17,273 bases of DNA from assembly GCA_021838985.1 (NCBI GenBank), contig JAKCCC010000006.1, positions 1 through 17,273 on the forward strand, in the 5' to 3' direction. Position numbers and translations under genes: made by a program. Below, in pieces: positions 1 through 8,214 of this stretch. Origin of the DNA: Planctomycetota bacterium. GTDB taxonomy: Bacteria; Planctomycetota; Phycisphaerae; WQYP01. Position 1 is the stretch's first letter, and each line of letters begins with the position of its first letter. The notes under the pieces are model-generated. The model saw nothing but the letters and a program-made list of their open reading frames with translations. It searched no databases and had not been told where the DNA came from.

Positions 1-1804
1 CTTCATGCACCAGCAGTTGTTCAATCCACGGATTCTCCAGCAGGGTCCAGGTTTCATCAAGGCACTGCATGGCACGGTCAAATTGCTCCAGGGCGGCATA
101 ATGCAGATCGGTGCGCCCCGCTAAAGACCAGAGACGACGGGCGTAGCGGTAGGAAAAGTTATTACCCGGTCGGGGAAAATCGATCCACTCCGGATGGCCG
201 AATTCATTGCCCATGAAATTCAGATAGGCTTCGCCGGCCAGGCTGAAAGTGAGCAAGCGGATCATTTTGTGCAGGGCCAGGCCGCGATCAATGACCGGGC
301 TGGGGGTGAACTTGCTCATGTGGGTATACATTTCCTGGTCCATCAGTCGAAACGCGACGGTCTTGTCGCCCACCAGGGCCTGGTCGTGGCTTTCCACGTA
401 GCCGACGTGTTTTTCATCTCGGCGGCGGTTAAGCAGCGTGTGATACAGACCGCCGAGACTCCAGTCTTCGTCGCGTTGTTCCTTTAACAGTTTGATCCAA
501 TAGTCGGGCACACCCATGGCGAGGCGGTAATCGAAACCCAGCCCACCCTCCGGCACGGGGCGGGCCATTCCCGGCATTCCAGAGACATCCTCGGCCAGGG
601 TAATCGCCGCGGGGCGCAAGGTATGCACCAACTGATTGGCCAATTGCAAATAAGCGAGGGCGTCCGGGTCCACATTGCCGCCGAAGTAATCGTCATAGCT
701 TTTAAATTCGGCGCCTAGTCCATGGTCCAGGTATAACATGCTGGTGACGCCGTCGAAGCGAAACCCGTCAAATTGGAATTCCTCCAACCAATACCGCAGG
801 TTGCTCAGCAGAAACCGCTGCACTTCAAAGCGGCGGTAATCAAAGCACAGGGAATCCCAGGCCACATGGTGGCCCCGTGGTCCGGCGTGGAAGTACTGGA
901 ACTCGGTGCCATCAAAAAGGGCCAGGCCTTCGTTGCGATTCTTTACCGCGTGGCTGTGAATCACGTCCAACAATACTGCCAAGCCCAGACCGTGGGCGGT
1001 GTCGATCAACTGCTTAAGATCCTCCGGTGTGCCAAAACGCGAGCTGACCGCGTAAAAATTGCTGACGTGATAGCCGAAAGAGCTGTAATACGGATGTTCC
1101 ATGATGGCCATCAGTTGCACGGCGTTGTAATGGAGCTTGGCGATACGCGGCAGGATGTTGGCGGTAAATTCGCGGAACGTGCCGACGCGCGGCTGCTCCT
1201 GGGCCATACCCACGTGCGCTTCATAGATACGCAGGCCGCCGCGCCGGCGCGCCAGCGGGCTGGTCGCGGAATGCTGGAATCGAAATGATTCGCGCGGATG
1301 CCAATAAACACCGGTAAAATCAAGGGTGTCGGGATGTTGCACAGCCCGGCGAATATAAGCTGGAATGCGGTCCATGGCGCCCGCGGCCGAGACCACATGC
1401 ACTTTCACCTGGCTGCCGTGAATCAACCGTGCGGCGTAAATCTGATCCGGCAGGAACACGCTCCAAATGCCGTAGGCATCTTTTCGCAGGGGATTGGCGC
1501 GGCGATCCCAGCCGTTGAAATCACCAATCAGATACAGCGCTTCGGCGCCCGGCGCCCATTCGCGGTACCACACCCCGGGCTGGCCGGCGTTTTCACCGCG
1601 GTTTAGCCCCAAATAATGATGCCCTTGACTGATGGGACCGAGCAGTCCGCCGCTCTCATCGAGGCGCTGCCGCAGGCGTTGATAATGGGCGTAGCGCCGG
1701 CGGAGAACGTCTCGGTACGGTTTTAACCAGGGATCGGCGTTAATCAACCCCGTGCCGTTGGGTCCGGCGGCCACCGGGGGGGAGGATAAAGGGCTCTCGA
1801 ACAT
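1..1804 (-). CDS. glgB: 1,4-alpha-glucan branching enzyme, eukaryote-type (GH13_8), 3' end cut by window
   Basis: Transfers alpha-1,4 glucan chains to make alpha-1,6 branches in glycogen; a cytosolic enzyme. The frame is open for 601 codons from ATG 1804 to the window edge with no stop; eukaryotic enzymes have about 700 residues, so about 100 C-terminal residues are missing. An N-terminal CBM48-type region (YREWAPGAEALYLIGDFNGW, about residues 70-90) precedes the GH13 barrel. All four GH13 regions are visible: LLDVIHSHAVKN (~276-287), GFRFDGVTSMLY with nucleophile Asp351, LAEDVSGMPGM with acid/base Glu405, and YVESHDQALVGDK with Asp474. The wording (DVIHSH, FDGVTSMLY, EDVSGMP) matches plant and animal branching enzymes (GH13 subfamily 8) rather than the E. 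coli GlgB type. GGAG lies 6-8 bases before ATG, supporting this start. Divergent from the GT2 gene. Family very sure; the subfamily is read from motif wording. Confidence 0.95.
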   Translation of the reverse strand, partial: MFESPLSSPPVAAGPNGTGLINADPWLKPYRDVLRRRYAHYQRLRQRLDESGGLLGPISQGHHYLGLNRGENAGQPGVWYREWAPGAEALYLIGDFNGWDRRANPLRKDAYGIWSVFLPDQIYAARLIHGSQVKVHVVSAAGAMDRIPAYIRRAVQHPDTLDFTGVYWHPRESFRFQHSATSPLARRRGGLRIYEAHVGMAQEQPRVGTFREFTANILPRIAKLHYNAVQLMAIMEHPYYSSFGYHVSNFYAVSSRFGTPEDLKQLIDTAHGLGLAVLLDVIHSHAVKNRNEGLALFDGTEFQYFHAGPRGHHVAWDSLCFDYRRFEVQRFLLSNLRYWLEEFQFDGFRFDGVTSMLYLDHGLGAEFKSYDDYFGGNVDPDALAYLQLANQLVHTLRPAAITLAEDVSGMPGMARPVPEGGLGFDYRLAMGVPDYWIKLLKEQRDEDWSLGGLYHTLLNRRRDEKHVGYVESHDQALVGDKTVAFRLMDQEMYTHMSKFTPSPVIDRGLALHKMIRLLTFSLAGEAYLNFMGNEFGHPEWIDFPRPGNNFSYRYARRLWSLAGRTDLHYAALEQFDRAMQCLDETWTLLENPWIEQLLVHE

Positions 1805-1869
1805 GGGCCTCTCCAAGGGATAGCTTCGTGCCGCCTCAGCTCAACCGTCGCACTATTCGCGCGGAAAAT

Positions 1870-1900
1870 ATTCTACCCGGAATAGGTAAAAAGTTTGCAA
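1870..1900 (-). promoter_or_regulatory. possible glgB promoter, TAGAAT -10
   Basis: Read on the minus strand, TAGAAT (1875-1870) could be a -10 box. The self-complementary TTGCAA at 1895-1900 could be the -35, with a long 19-bp spacer. It lies 66 bases upstream of the glgB ATG. The same TTGCAA serves the plus-strand candidate, so the two divergent promoters would share it. Weak evidence: sequence match only. Confidence 0.25.
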
Positions 1901-1923
1901 AATAGCGCGGCAGGGCCTAAACT
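1895..1923 (+). promoter_or_regulatory. possible promoter of the GT2 gene
   Basis: TTGCAA (1895-1900), 17-bp spacer, TAAACT (1918-1923), a sigma70-like match of moderate quality. It would start transcription near 1930, about 97 bases before the chosen GT2 start. It overlaps the 5' end of the open frame that begins at 1895, an added reason not to use that far-upstream start. Confidence 0.35.
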
Positions 1924-2026
1924 GCGCACGGATGTTGATATTTTCGTGGGTAGGTCTCGTAGGGGGTGCCTTCGTCAACTATCGAATATCAGATGGCGGC
2001 GAACTTGGGCCAGAATAGGACTTGCA

Positions 2027-3547
2027 ATGATATCGACGTTGCGTTGGATTTTGGATGGCTTGTACCTGATTCCGCTGACCGTGCTGACCATTTACAGCGT
2101 GCATCGGTACTGGGAGGTTATCCTGTACCGCCTGTACCGGAGGCGGCAGCCCGCTCGGGCGGGAAAATTCGACATTTTGCCGACCGTGACCGTGCAGTTG
2201 CCGCTGTACAACGAGCGGTATGTCGCGGCGCGGGTGATTGAAGCGGCGGGGCGGCTGGATTATCCGCGCGATCGGCTGCAAATTCAGGTGCTGGACGATT
2301 CCACGGATGAGTCCGCGGATATCGCCCGCCGTGCCTGTGCGCGGCTGCGGCAAGCGGGCGTGGATGTGGAGTATCTGCATCGCCAGGAGCGCACCGGCTT
2401 CAAGGCTGGTGCTCTGGCCGCCGGCCTGGCTTCGGCCAAGGGCGAGTTCATCGCCATTTTCGACGCCGATTTCGTGCCGCAGCCGGATATGCTCCGGCGG
2501 GTAATCCATTATTTCACCGATCCGAAAGTCGGTTGTATTCAAACCCGCTGGGAACACTTGAATCGCCGCCAGTCGTTGCTGACACGCTGCCAAGCCGTAT
2601 TTCTGGACGGCCACTTCATCATCGAACATGGAGCCCGCAGCCGCAGCGGGCGCTTCATCAATTTCAATGGCACGGGCGGCGTGTGGCGTGCCCGTGCGGT
2701 CCGGGACGCCGGCGGCTGGCAGCATGACACGCTGACCGAAGATATGGACCTGTCGTACCGCGCCCAGCTGCAGGGGTGGAAAATTATATTTCTGCCGGAA
2801 GTGGTTTCGCCCGCCGAGCTGCCGCCGGAAATTATCGCCTTCAAACAGCAGCAGCATCGCTGGACGAAAGGAAGTGTGCAAACCGGCATCAAGCTCCTGC
2901 CGGCGTTGCTGGGCGCCCGGCTGCCGCTGCGGGTGAAAATTGAAGCGTGGTTTCATCTTTCCTCCGGTATCGTTTATCCCATGGCGGTATTGCTTTCCGT
3001 GCTGCTGCTGCCGACATTTTTCCTTGGCGGACCGGGGGTTTTGGCGCCGAAATCGCCGGTGCTGGCGTTGATCATTATGGCCTTATTGACGGTTCTGACT
3101 TTTTCCGCTGGTACGTTTTATGTATTGGCCCAGAAGGAACTGGGCCAGAGCTTTTGGCGCGGGGCGCTGCTGGTGCCCCTGCTGATGGCCGTGGGCATGG
3201 GCATCAGCCTGGCTAATTCGCTGGCCGTATGGGAGGGTTTCATTGGCCGACAGAGTGAGTTTATCCGTACGCCGAAGTACGGCATCGCCGGCGATGCCCC
3301 CCGCCACCAGTGGAAAAGCCGGGCCGGCGCCTTCCGCGGCAAGCTGCATTGGCTGCCCTGGGTGGAAATCGCCTTGGGCTTATATCTGCTGGCTTGCATC
3401 GTGATAGCGGTGGTTTGCCAGCGGGCGGTTCTGTGCGTCCCATTTTTGTTGGTTTTCATGTTCGGCTATTTGTATGTCGGTTGCCTGTCGCTATACGCCC
3501 AATGGCTGGCTCGACGCTCCGAACCCCTGCCGGCACTGGCCGCCTGA
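2027..3547 (+). CDS. membrane GT2 glycosyltransferase, cellulose-synthase-like (CslA/CslC-like)
   Basis: Inner-membrane processive beta-glycosyltransferase, expected to polymerise a polysaccharide from nucleotide sugar on the cytosolic face and extrude it. 506 residues from ATG 2027, which has AGGA six bases upstream; the frame is open back to 1895 but the extra residues look like non-coding DNA (Arg-rich, no family similarity). One N-terminal membrane segment (~8-28) is followed by the GT-A domain: DDSTDES (Asp90/91), the DAD metal site (146-148), TEDMD (237-241) with the presumed catalytic base, and QQQHRW (274-279), the Q-x-x-RW signature of processive synthases. About five C-terminal membrane segments follow (from ~316). 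No PilZ domain is visible, so no sign of direct c-di-GMP control. No partner BcsB-like gene lies nearby. Product (mannan, glucan or other) cannot be told. Confidence 0.9.
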   Translation: MISTLRWILDGLYLIPLTVLTIYSVHRYWEVILYRLYRRRQPARAGKFDILPTVTVQLPLYNERYVAARVIEAAGRLDYPRDRLQIQVLDDSTDESADIARRACARLRQAGVDVEYLHRQERTGFKAGALAAGLASAKGEFIAIFDADFVPQPDMLRRVIHYFTDPKVGCIQTRWEHLNRRQSLLTRCQAVFLDGHFIIEHGARSRSGRFINFNGTGGVWRARAVRDAGGWQHDTLTEDMDLSYRAQLQGWKIIFLPEVVSPAELPPEIIAFKQQQHRWTKGSVQTGIKLLPALLGARLPLRVKIEAWFHLSSGIVYPMAVLLSVLLLPTFFLGGPGVLAPKSPVLALIIMALLTVLTFSAGTFYVLAQKELGQSFWRGALLVPLLMAVGMGISLANSLAVWEGFIGRQSEFIRTPKYGIAGDAPRHQWKSRAGAFRGKLHWLPWVEIALGLYLLACIVIAVVCQRAVLCVPFLLVFMFGYLYVGCLSLYAQWLARRSEPLPALAA

Positions 3548-3629
3548 AGGTCGGGTCTTCTGCTTGGCGGCCGGCGGGCAGGTCCCAGTTTACCATCGGC
3601 TGGGCGTACGGTTCGCGGCCGCGCCGTGC

Positions 3630-4826
3630 TCAGCCGGTGGGACCCGTGGATGAACCGGCGGCTTGCAGTTGCGCCAGCTCGCGTTCGGCCAAGGCCCTCT
3701 GGCGTGGATCGTGCAGGCGTTGTAAAGCCTTTTGCAGCAATTCCAGCGCCCGCCCCGGACGGGTGTAATAACGCGTGTAGACCAGCCCCAGCATCAGGCG
3801 AACCTGATCAGCGTCCGGCCCAGTGGGATGGTGCTCCAGGTAGTCTTCATAGGCATCGGCGGCCTGGCGATGGCGGCCTTCCGACATGAGTTGGTTGCTG
3901 ATATCCAATTGCACTTCGGCTGACAATACGAAGCGCGGATCGAGTTGCCTAAGTTGCAGATAGACGGCGGCGGCGGCGGCCAACTGGTGATTGCGCCGCA
4001 ATCGCACAATCTCATCACGCAGTTGTAATACCCGCGGATCCGGCAAGGGCATAACTTTAATCACTTGTGGCGCCGCGCCAGCCACAGCCGTTACCGCGCC
4101 AGGGGCGGGAACGCTGCTGAAGGGATTGTAGCCCTTGGCCACCATGCCTTGATAAGCCCGTCGGCGCCGCCAGCGGTTCAACAGCGCCAGCAGATCGTAA
4201 TGATCGCGGGGAACCAGCCGGGTGGCCAGGAGAATCAACCCCGTTGCAATTCCGACCGCATAGCCGGTCAGATGAGCCCAATGGGCGATGGCCCCAGCTC
4301 CCTGGGTGTACTGGCCGAGGATATCAAAAACGATGATCTGAAATAGAACGAACAAGACGCTGGGCACGTCGAAGATAAAGAAAAACCAGACCCGGATATT
4401 GGTCAGCGGAGCCAGCACGAGAAACAGGCCGGCGACCGCGGCGATCGCGCCCGAGGCCCCGATGGTTGGCGCCCAGCCGCTAAGCACCTGGCCGCAGCCG
4501 GCCAGGATGCCGCTGGCGAGGAAAAAGAAAAGGTAAGGCCAGGAGCCGAGTTTTTCGTTCATCAGATTGCCGAAAACCCATAAGAACAGCATGTTGCCGC
4601 CGATATGCCAGAGATCAGCGTGCAGAAACAGGTAGGTGATGAACTGGTACAACCGCAGATGCGCGGGATTGAGAACAAAACGTCCCCAGCCCGGCGCCAA
4701 CGGCGCCGGTTGGGTGGACAGCGGCGCACTATTGCTAACCAAATAAACCGCCACGCAGGTCAGGATGAGGAACCAGTTCATCCAGGGCGTTCGGCGGGCG
4801 GGGGTATCGGTGCCGATCGGGATCAT
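3630..4826 (-). CDS. rhomboid-family intramembrane serine protease with C-terminal TPR-like region
   Basis: 398 residues. The first ~200 form a six-helix rhomboid core: an N-terminal helix (~17-32), the HxxxN oxyanion signature HIGGN (His74, Asn78), the catalytic GASG motif (Ser125) and the catalytic His185 in AHWAHLTG. All catalytic residues are present, so an active protease cleaving membrane-anchored substrates is expected. From ~260 to 390 the protein is soluble and helical with TPR-like repeats (for example LMSEGRHRQAADAYEDYLEHHP at ~313-334 and a following ARALELLQKAL-like unit), probably a substrate or partner-binding tail on the cytosolic side. GAGG five bases before ATG 4826 supports the start. 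It follows gpmI on the same strand after a 156-bp gap, so co-transcription is possible but not required. It converges on the GT2 gene with an 82-bp gap. Confidence 0.93.
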   Translation of the reverse strand: MIPIGTDTPARRTPWMNWFLILTCVAVYLVSNSAPLSTQPAPLAPGWGRFVLNPAHLRLYQFITYLFLHADLWHIGGNMLFLWVFGNLMNEKLGSWPYLFFFLASGILAGCGQVLSGWAPTIGASGAIAAVAGLFLVLAPLTNIRVWFFFIFDVPSVLFVLFQIIVFDILGQYTQGAGAIAHWAHLTGYAVGIATGLILLATRLVPRDHYDLLALLNRWRRRRAYQGMVAKGYNPFSSVPAPGAVTAVAGAAPQVIKVMPLPDPRVLQLRDEIVRLRRNHQLAAAAAVYLQLRQLDPRFVLSAEVQLDISNQLMSEGRHRQAADAYEDYLEHHPTGPDADQVRLMLGLVYTRYYTRPGRALELLQKALQRLHDPRQRALAERELAQLQAAGSSTGPTG

Positions 4827-4938
4827 GCCAGCCTCGGAGTGTGATAACGCACCTTGGCGGAGCCCAGATTCTCCTGTGGCGTCCGCCAGGCGTTCCTTTC
4901 CCGTCCATTATTCGCGGTTTGCACCGATGGGTCAAACC

Positions 4939-4958
4939 ATGCTCCCCAAGCGGAGCAT
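4939..4958 (-). terminator. hairpin downstream of gpmI, weak terminator candidate
   Basis: Perfect 7-bp arms ATGCTCC / GGAGCAT with a 6-base loop, about 25 bases after the gpmI stop. No T-tract follows on the minus strand (GGTTTGACC), so it may slow transcription or protect the mRNA end rather than terminate. Confidence 0.25.
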
Positions 4959-4982
4959 TCCAGTGTGAAGCCGCCGCAAAAG

Positions 4983-6584
4983 TCAGGGCAGCAACGATTT
5001 TCCGGCCATTTCGGCCGGTGGCGTCAAGCCCATCATTTTTAATGCGGTAGGAGCCACGTCCGCCAGACATCCGTCCGCACGCAGTGGGACGCCTTTAAAC
5101 CGTTGGTCCACCACGATCAAACGAACATCATAGGTGGTATGGCTGGTATGCGGACAGTTATTCTGCGGGTCCCACATTTGCTCGCAATTGCCATGGTCGG
5201 CGGTGACAATCGCCGCGCCGCCCAACTCAATCACTTTATCCAATAACCGCCCGACGCAAACATCCACCGTCTCCACCGCCTTAATGGCTGCGGGCAGATT
5301 ACCGGTGTGCCCAACCATGTCGCCATTGGCGAAGTTCACCACAAAAAAGTCGTATTTCCGCGTTTGCAGTGCGGCCAAAACCATTCGTGTAACCGGCTCG
5401 GCGCTCATTTCCGGCTTCTGGTCGTAGGTGGACACCTTGGGGCTGTCGGCCATTTGCCGCTCCTCACGCGGGAAGGGCGCCTCGCGGTAGTCATTGAAGA
5501 AGAAGGTCACGTGCGGAAATTTTTCGGTTTCTGCGGAGCGAAACTGGGATAGCCCCCGCTCGGCCAGATATTCTCCGATGATGTGGGTCATCTTCGGCGG
5601 CTTAGGAAAAATCACATGGACTGGCAGGCCTTCCTCGTATGCGGTCATGGTGGCGAAGTAAAGGTCTTGCGGACGGCTGCGCCGCTGGAAACCGCCGTTT
5701 TTTTCCCTACTGAAAGCTGCATCATCATATTGGAAAGCCTTGGTGATTTCCCGGGGGCGATCGCCCCGGTAATTAAAAAAAATCACCGTATCGTGATCGC
5801 CAACGGCGGCGTCGGGATTGCCGATAACCGAAGGCGTCACAAATTCATCGCCCGTGCGGGACGCATCGGTGGGATGCGCGTAGTAATCAGCCAGGGCGTC
5901 CTGGGCGTTCGGAAACGCTTGACCTTCGCGGCGTGTAAGCAGATCATACGCCCGTTGCACACGATCCCAGCGATTATCGCGGTCCATGGCGTAATAGCGC
6001 CCGACCACGCTGGCGATACGCCCCACCCCCATTTCCGCCATTTTCCGCTCCAGCGCCATCAAATAGCCCGGGCCGCTGCGTGGTGCGGTATCGCGGCCGT
6101 CGGTGATGGCGTGAACGAACACGCTGGCGCCAGGAAAGCCGCAACGCCTGGCCATTTCCAGGATGGCGAAGGCGTGTTCCAGATCGCTGTGCACGCGGCC
6201 GTCGGAACATAACCCCAGGAGATGGACGCGGCGGTTATGGCGGGCGGCCTGGGCGAACGCCTCGCGCAACACGGCGTTTTCAAAAAAGCCGCCATCGCGG
6301 ATCCGCCGCGTGATGCGCATGGTTTCCTGATCGACAATACGCCCGGCGCCGATATTCTGATGTCCCACTTCGCTGTTGCCCATCACCCCTGCGGGTAGTC
6401 CGACCCATTCCCCACTGGTGTGGATCAACACGTGGGGATAGTCACGCCTCAGACGGTCATCGACGGGATGGGCGGCCTGCTGGACGGCATTATAGGCATC
6501 CATTTCCGGATGGGGATTTTCTCCCCAGCCATCGCGGATAATCAATAGCAGGGGGGTGTGACATGGGGGTGCGTCGGGCTTCAT
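4983..6584 (-). CDS. gpmI: 2,3-bisphosphoglycerate-independent phosphoglycerate mutase
   Basis: Interconverts 3-phosphoglycerate and 2-phosphoglycerate in glycolysis and gluconeogenesis, a cytosolic two-metal enzyme of the alkaline phosphatase superfamily. 533 residues, slightly above the usual ~510. Metal and catalytic motifs are in order: IRDGWGENP (Asp18), NSEVGHQNIGAGR with the phosphorylated Ser71, AITDGRDTAP with the following RSGPGYL, GRYYAMDRDNRWDR, then NGDMVGHTG and TADHGNCEQMWD near the C-terminus, which carry the second metal ligands. AAAGGA seven bases before ATG 6584 makes a good ribosome binding site. The gene begins 12 bp after the stop of the histidine kinase, so the two are almost certainly one transcript. 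No oddities apart from an inserted basic stretch (REKNGGFQRRSRPQ) in the middle. Confidence 0.97.
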   Translation of the reverse strand: MKPDAPPCHTPLLLIIRDGWGENPHPEMDAYNAVQQAAHPVDDRLRRDYPHVLIHTSGEWVGLPAGVMGNSEVGHQNIGAGRIVDQETMRITRRIRDGGFFENAVLREAFAQAARHNRRVHLLGLCSDGRVHSDLEHAFAILEMARRCGFPGASVFVHAITDGRDTAPRSGPGYLMALERKMAEMGVGRIASVVGRYYAMDRDNRWDRVQRAYDLLTRREGQAFPNAQDALADYYAHPTDASRTGDEFVTPSVIGNPDAAVGDHDTVIFFNYRGDRPREITKAFQYDDAAFSREKNGGFQRRSRPQDLYFATMTAYEEGLPVHVIFPKPPKMTHIIGEYLAERGLSQFRSAETEKFPHVTFFFNDYREAPFPREERQMADSPKVSTYDQKPEMSAEPVTRMVLAALQTRKYDFFVVNFANGDMVGHTGNLPAAIKAVETVDVCVGRLLDKVIELGGAAIVTADHGNCEQMWDPQNNCPHTSHTTYDVRLIVVDQRFKGVPLRADGCLADVAPTALKMMGLTPPAEMAGKSLLP

Positions 6585-6596
6585 GGCCTATTCCTT

Positions 6597-7394
6597 TCAA
6601 GTCTGCGCCGCAGGCCTGACCAGCGGCAACTCCAAGCGAAAGTTGGTTCCGCGCCGCGGTTCGCTGGTGACGGAAATATGACCGCCATGTTCCTCGATGA
6701 TACGACGGGTGGTGGCCAGTCCTAAGCCGGTTCCCCCTTTTTTGGTGGTGAAATACGCTTCAAACAGCCGAGTTTTCACTTCCGGCGCAATCCCCGTTCC
6801 GGTATCGGAGACGTCCACCAGGGCGTACGCACCGGCGACGTGCGTGCGGATAATCAGTTCACCGCCTGTCGGCATGGCGGCCAGGGCGTTGAGCATCAGG
6901 TTCAACAGGGCCTGCTTGAACAGATTCGTATCCAGACGGCAAATAGGGTTCGCCGCAGTAAGGCTCGCATACAGACGTACGCCGGCGGTTTGGGTTTGGG
7001 GGTAAAAAAAGTCGATCAAATCACGCACCTGGCCGTTGAGTTCCACCGGCGCGGCGCTAAGCTCAATGCGCCCGGCGAAACGCAGAAAATCATCCAGCGT
7101 CGCGCTGAGCCGATCCACTTCCTTGCGCACTGTGCCAACCCGGGCCAAGCTCGCTTCCGCAACCGGAAATTTCGCCAAATCCTCCTGCAGAAGCTGCAAA
7201 TTCAACTTGATAGTCGAAAGCGGATTTTTTAGTTCATGGGCCAGACCGGCGGTCAACTCGCCGAGCCGGGCCAGCTCCTGTTGGCGGGCCAGCCGTTCCC
7301 GTTCCCGTCGGCGGAGCGCGGCAACGCCGGCCGCAGGCTCTTGAATCGGCCGCTTGGACGACCCGGTTGACGTCGATGACTCACCGGTGGACAT
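6597..7394 (-). CDS. soluble NtrB-like sensor histidine kinase
   Basis: Autophosphorylating kinase of a two-component system. 265 residues from ATG 7394; a TTG at 7415 in the same frame is an alternative, and neither has a clear Shine-Dalgarno. An unstructured Ser/Thr-rich start (1-25) leads into a basic helix (~28-45), then HisKA with phospho-acceptor His53 in AGLAHELKNPLS, and a full HATPase_c domain: N box NLMLNALAAMPTGG, G1 DVSDTGTGI, F box FEAYFTTK, G2 GGTGLGLATTRRIIEEHGG. No membrane segment, PAS, GAF or HAMP domain is present, so the signal is presumably cytosolic or comes from a partner protein. No response regulator gene occurs anywhere in the window, so it is an orphan here. It sits directly upstream of gpmI with 12 bp between, which suggests shared expression though not necessarily shared function. 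Confidence 0.93.
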   Translation of the reverse strand: MSTGESSTSTGSSKRPIQEPAAGVAALRRRERERLARQQELARLGELTAGLAHELKNPLSTIKLNLQLLQEDLAKFPVAEASLARVGTVRKEVDRLSATLDDFLRFAGRIELSAAPVELNGQVRDLIDFFYPQTQTAGVRLYASLTAANPICRLDTNLFKQALLNLMLNALAAMPTGGELIIRTHVAGAYALVDVSDTGTGIAPEVKTRLFEAYFTTKKGGTGLGLATTRRIIEEHGGHISVTSEPRRGTNFRLELPLVRPAAQT

Positions 7395-7612
7395 GCAGGC
7401 AAAGTATATCCGCAAGTGGGCCTGGTCGCACCTGCGTGACGCCAGGCGCTGCTCTGGGTTGAAAATGTCGCCATTTTACCCTGCTCATAGCCCGGAGGTC
7501 GCCGCGGGCGACTAAATTGCGGCACGGGTCTTGGGCGCCCGCGCCTGGCCGCAGCCCCGCGTTTATCTCGATGACCATCGGAGGCCTATGAAACACCCTC
7601 CCCCCGTGACTT
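7395..7612. other. intergenic stretch upstream of the kinase, with a short palindromic repeat
   Basis: Lies between the kinase start and the IS end. The only structure seen is the GGTCGCC repeat at 7497-7513 (listed separately) and the read-through 3' tail of the transposase remnant (stop at 7586). No convincing kinase promoter was recognised. Confidence 0.4.
7497..7513. repeat. short palindromic repeat, copy 1 (half-element)
   Basis: GGTCGCCGCGGGCGACT, identical over 17 bases to the left half of the copy at 12632. GTCGCC and GGCGAC pair around a short loop. The right half (ACTAAATTGCGGC) looks like a degraded version of the second hairpin seen in the other copies. Confidence 0.6.
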
Positions 7613-7634
7613 GGTCGGTTTGACATTTAATTTC
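7613..7634 (+). repeat. left terminal inverted repeat of the IS
   Basis: GGTCGGTTTGACATTTAATTTC. Pairs with 8501-8522; the inner 15 bases match perfectly. Confidence 0.7.
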
Positions 7635-8183
7635 AGCCAATGGAAGACGGAAGCGAGTTGGACAAACCTCACGAAGTTGCGGGCGATTTTTTCGTGACGC
7701 GTGGCGACCCGACGAAAATGTTTGAGCCGGTTAACCAAGCGTTCGACCCGATTACGGCGACGATACCGCCGTCGTAGCACGCAACGCGTCACGAGGCGTC
7801 CCGCCCGAGCGGGAATAACCGGAACGCTGCCACAACTCCGGATGTCCCGGATCAGCGCATCGCGGTCATAGCCCTTGTCCGCGATCACGTCATGGGGACG
7901 GTGGTCGGCCCGCAGTTGCGTCGCTTCCGTCATAGCGTGGGCTTGGCCGGGGCCCACGATCCGTTCCACGGGACGCCCCTCCGCTTATACGGCAAGGTGC
8001 AAAAGGTGCAACTGGGTGCTGAAGCCTCCGCGCAAACGCCCGAGAGCCTCCCCCGCGCCCTCTTTTTTCGCACTCCGGCGGCGGGCGGGCCCGGATGACA
8101 CGCGAGTCGAGCCTCAGGCACTCCAAGTCCGGCTCCCGCCAGGTGCGCAGGAGCCGCGCCAAGCTCCCCCGTTTGCACCACCG

Positions 8184-8214
8184 GTCGCCAAGAGGCGACT
8201 CGCAGACTGGCGAG
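8184..8214. repeat. 31-bp palindromic repeat inserted in the transposase, copy 2
   Basis: GTCGCCAAGAGGCGACTCGC followed by AGACTGGCGAG. Two adjacent hairpin-like units, GTCGCC/GGCGAC and CTCGC/GCGAG. Removing 31 bases restores the family reading VFQRF-N-RWCKRG, so the length of the insertion can be read from the protein. It shares GTCGCC-n(3-4)-GGCGACTCGC with the copy at 12632. Confidence 0.65.

Noticed and set aside
1979..2956. 325-codon minus-strand ORF
   Set aside because: Lies fully antisense to the GT2 gene, whose catalytic motifs are unmistakable; the antisense protein is Arg/Gln/Pro/His-rich without domains, a typical high-G+C shadow frame.
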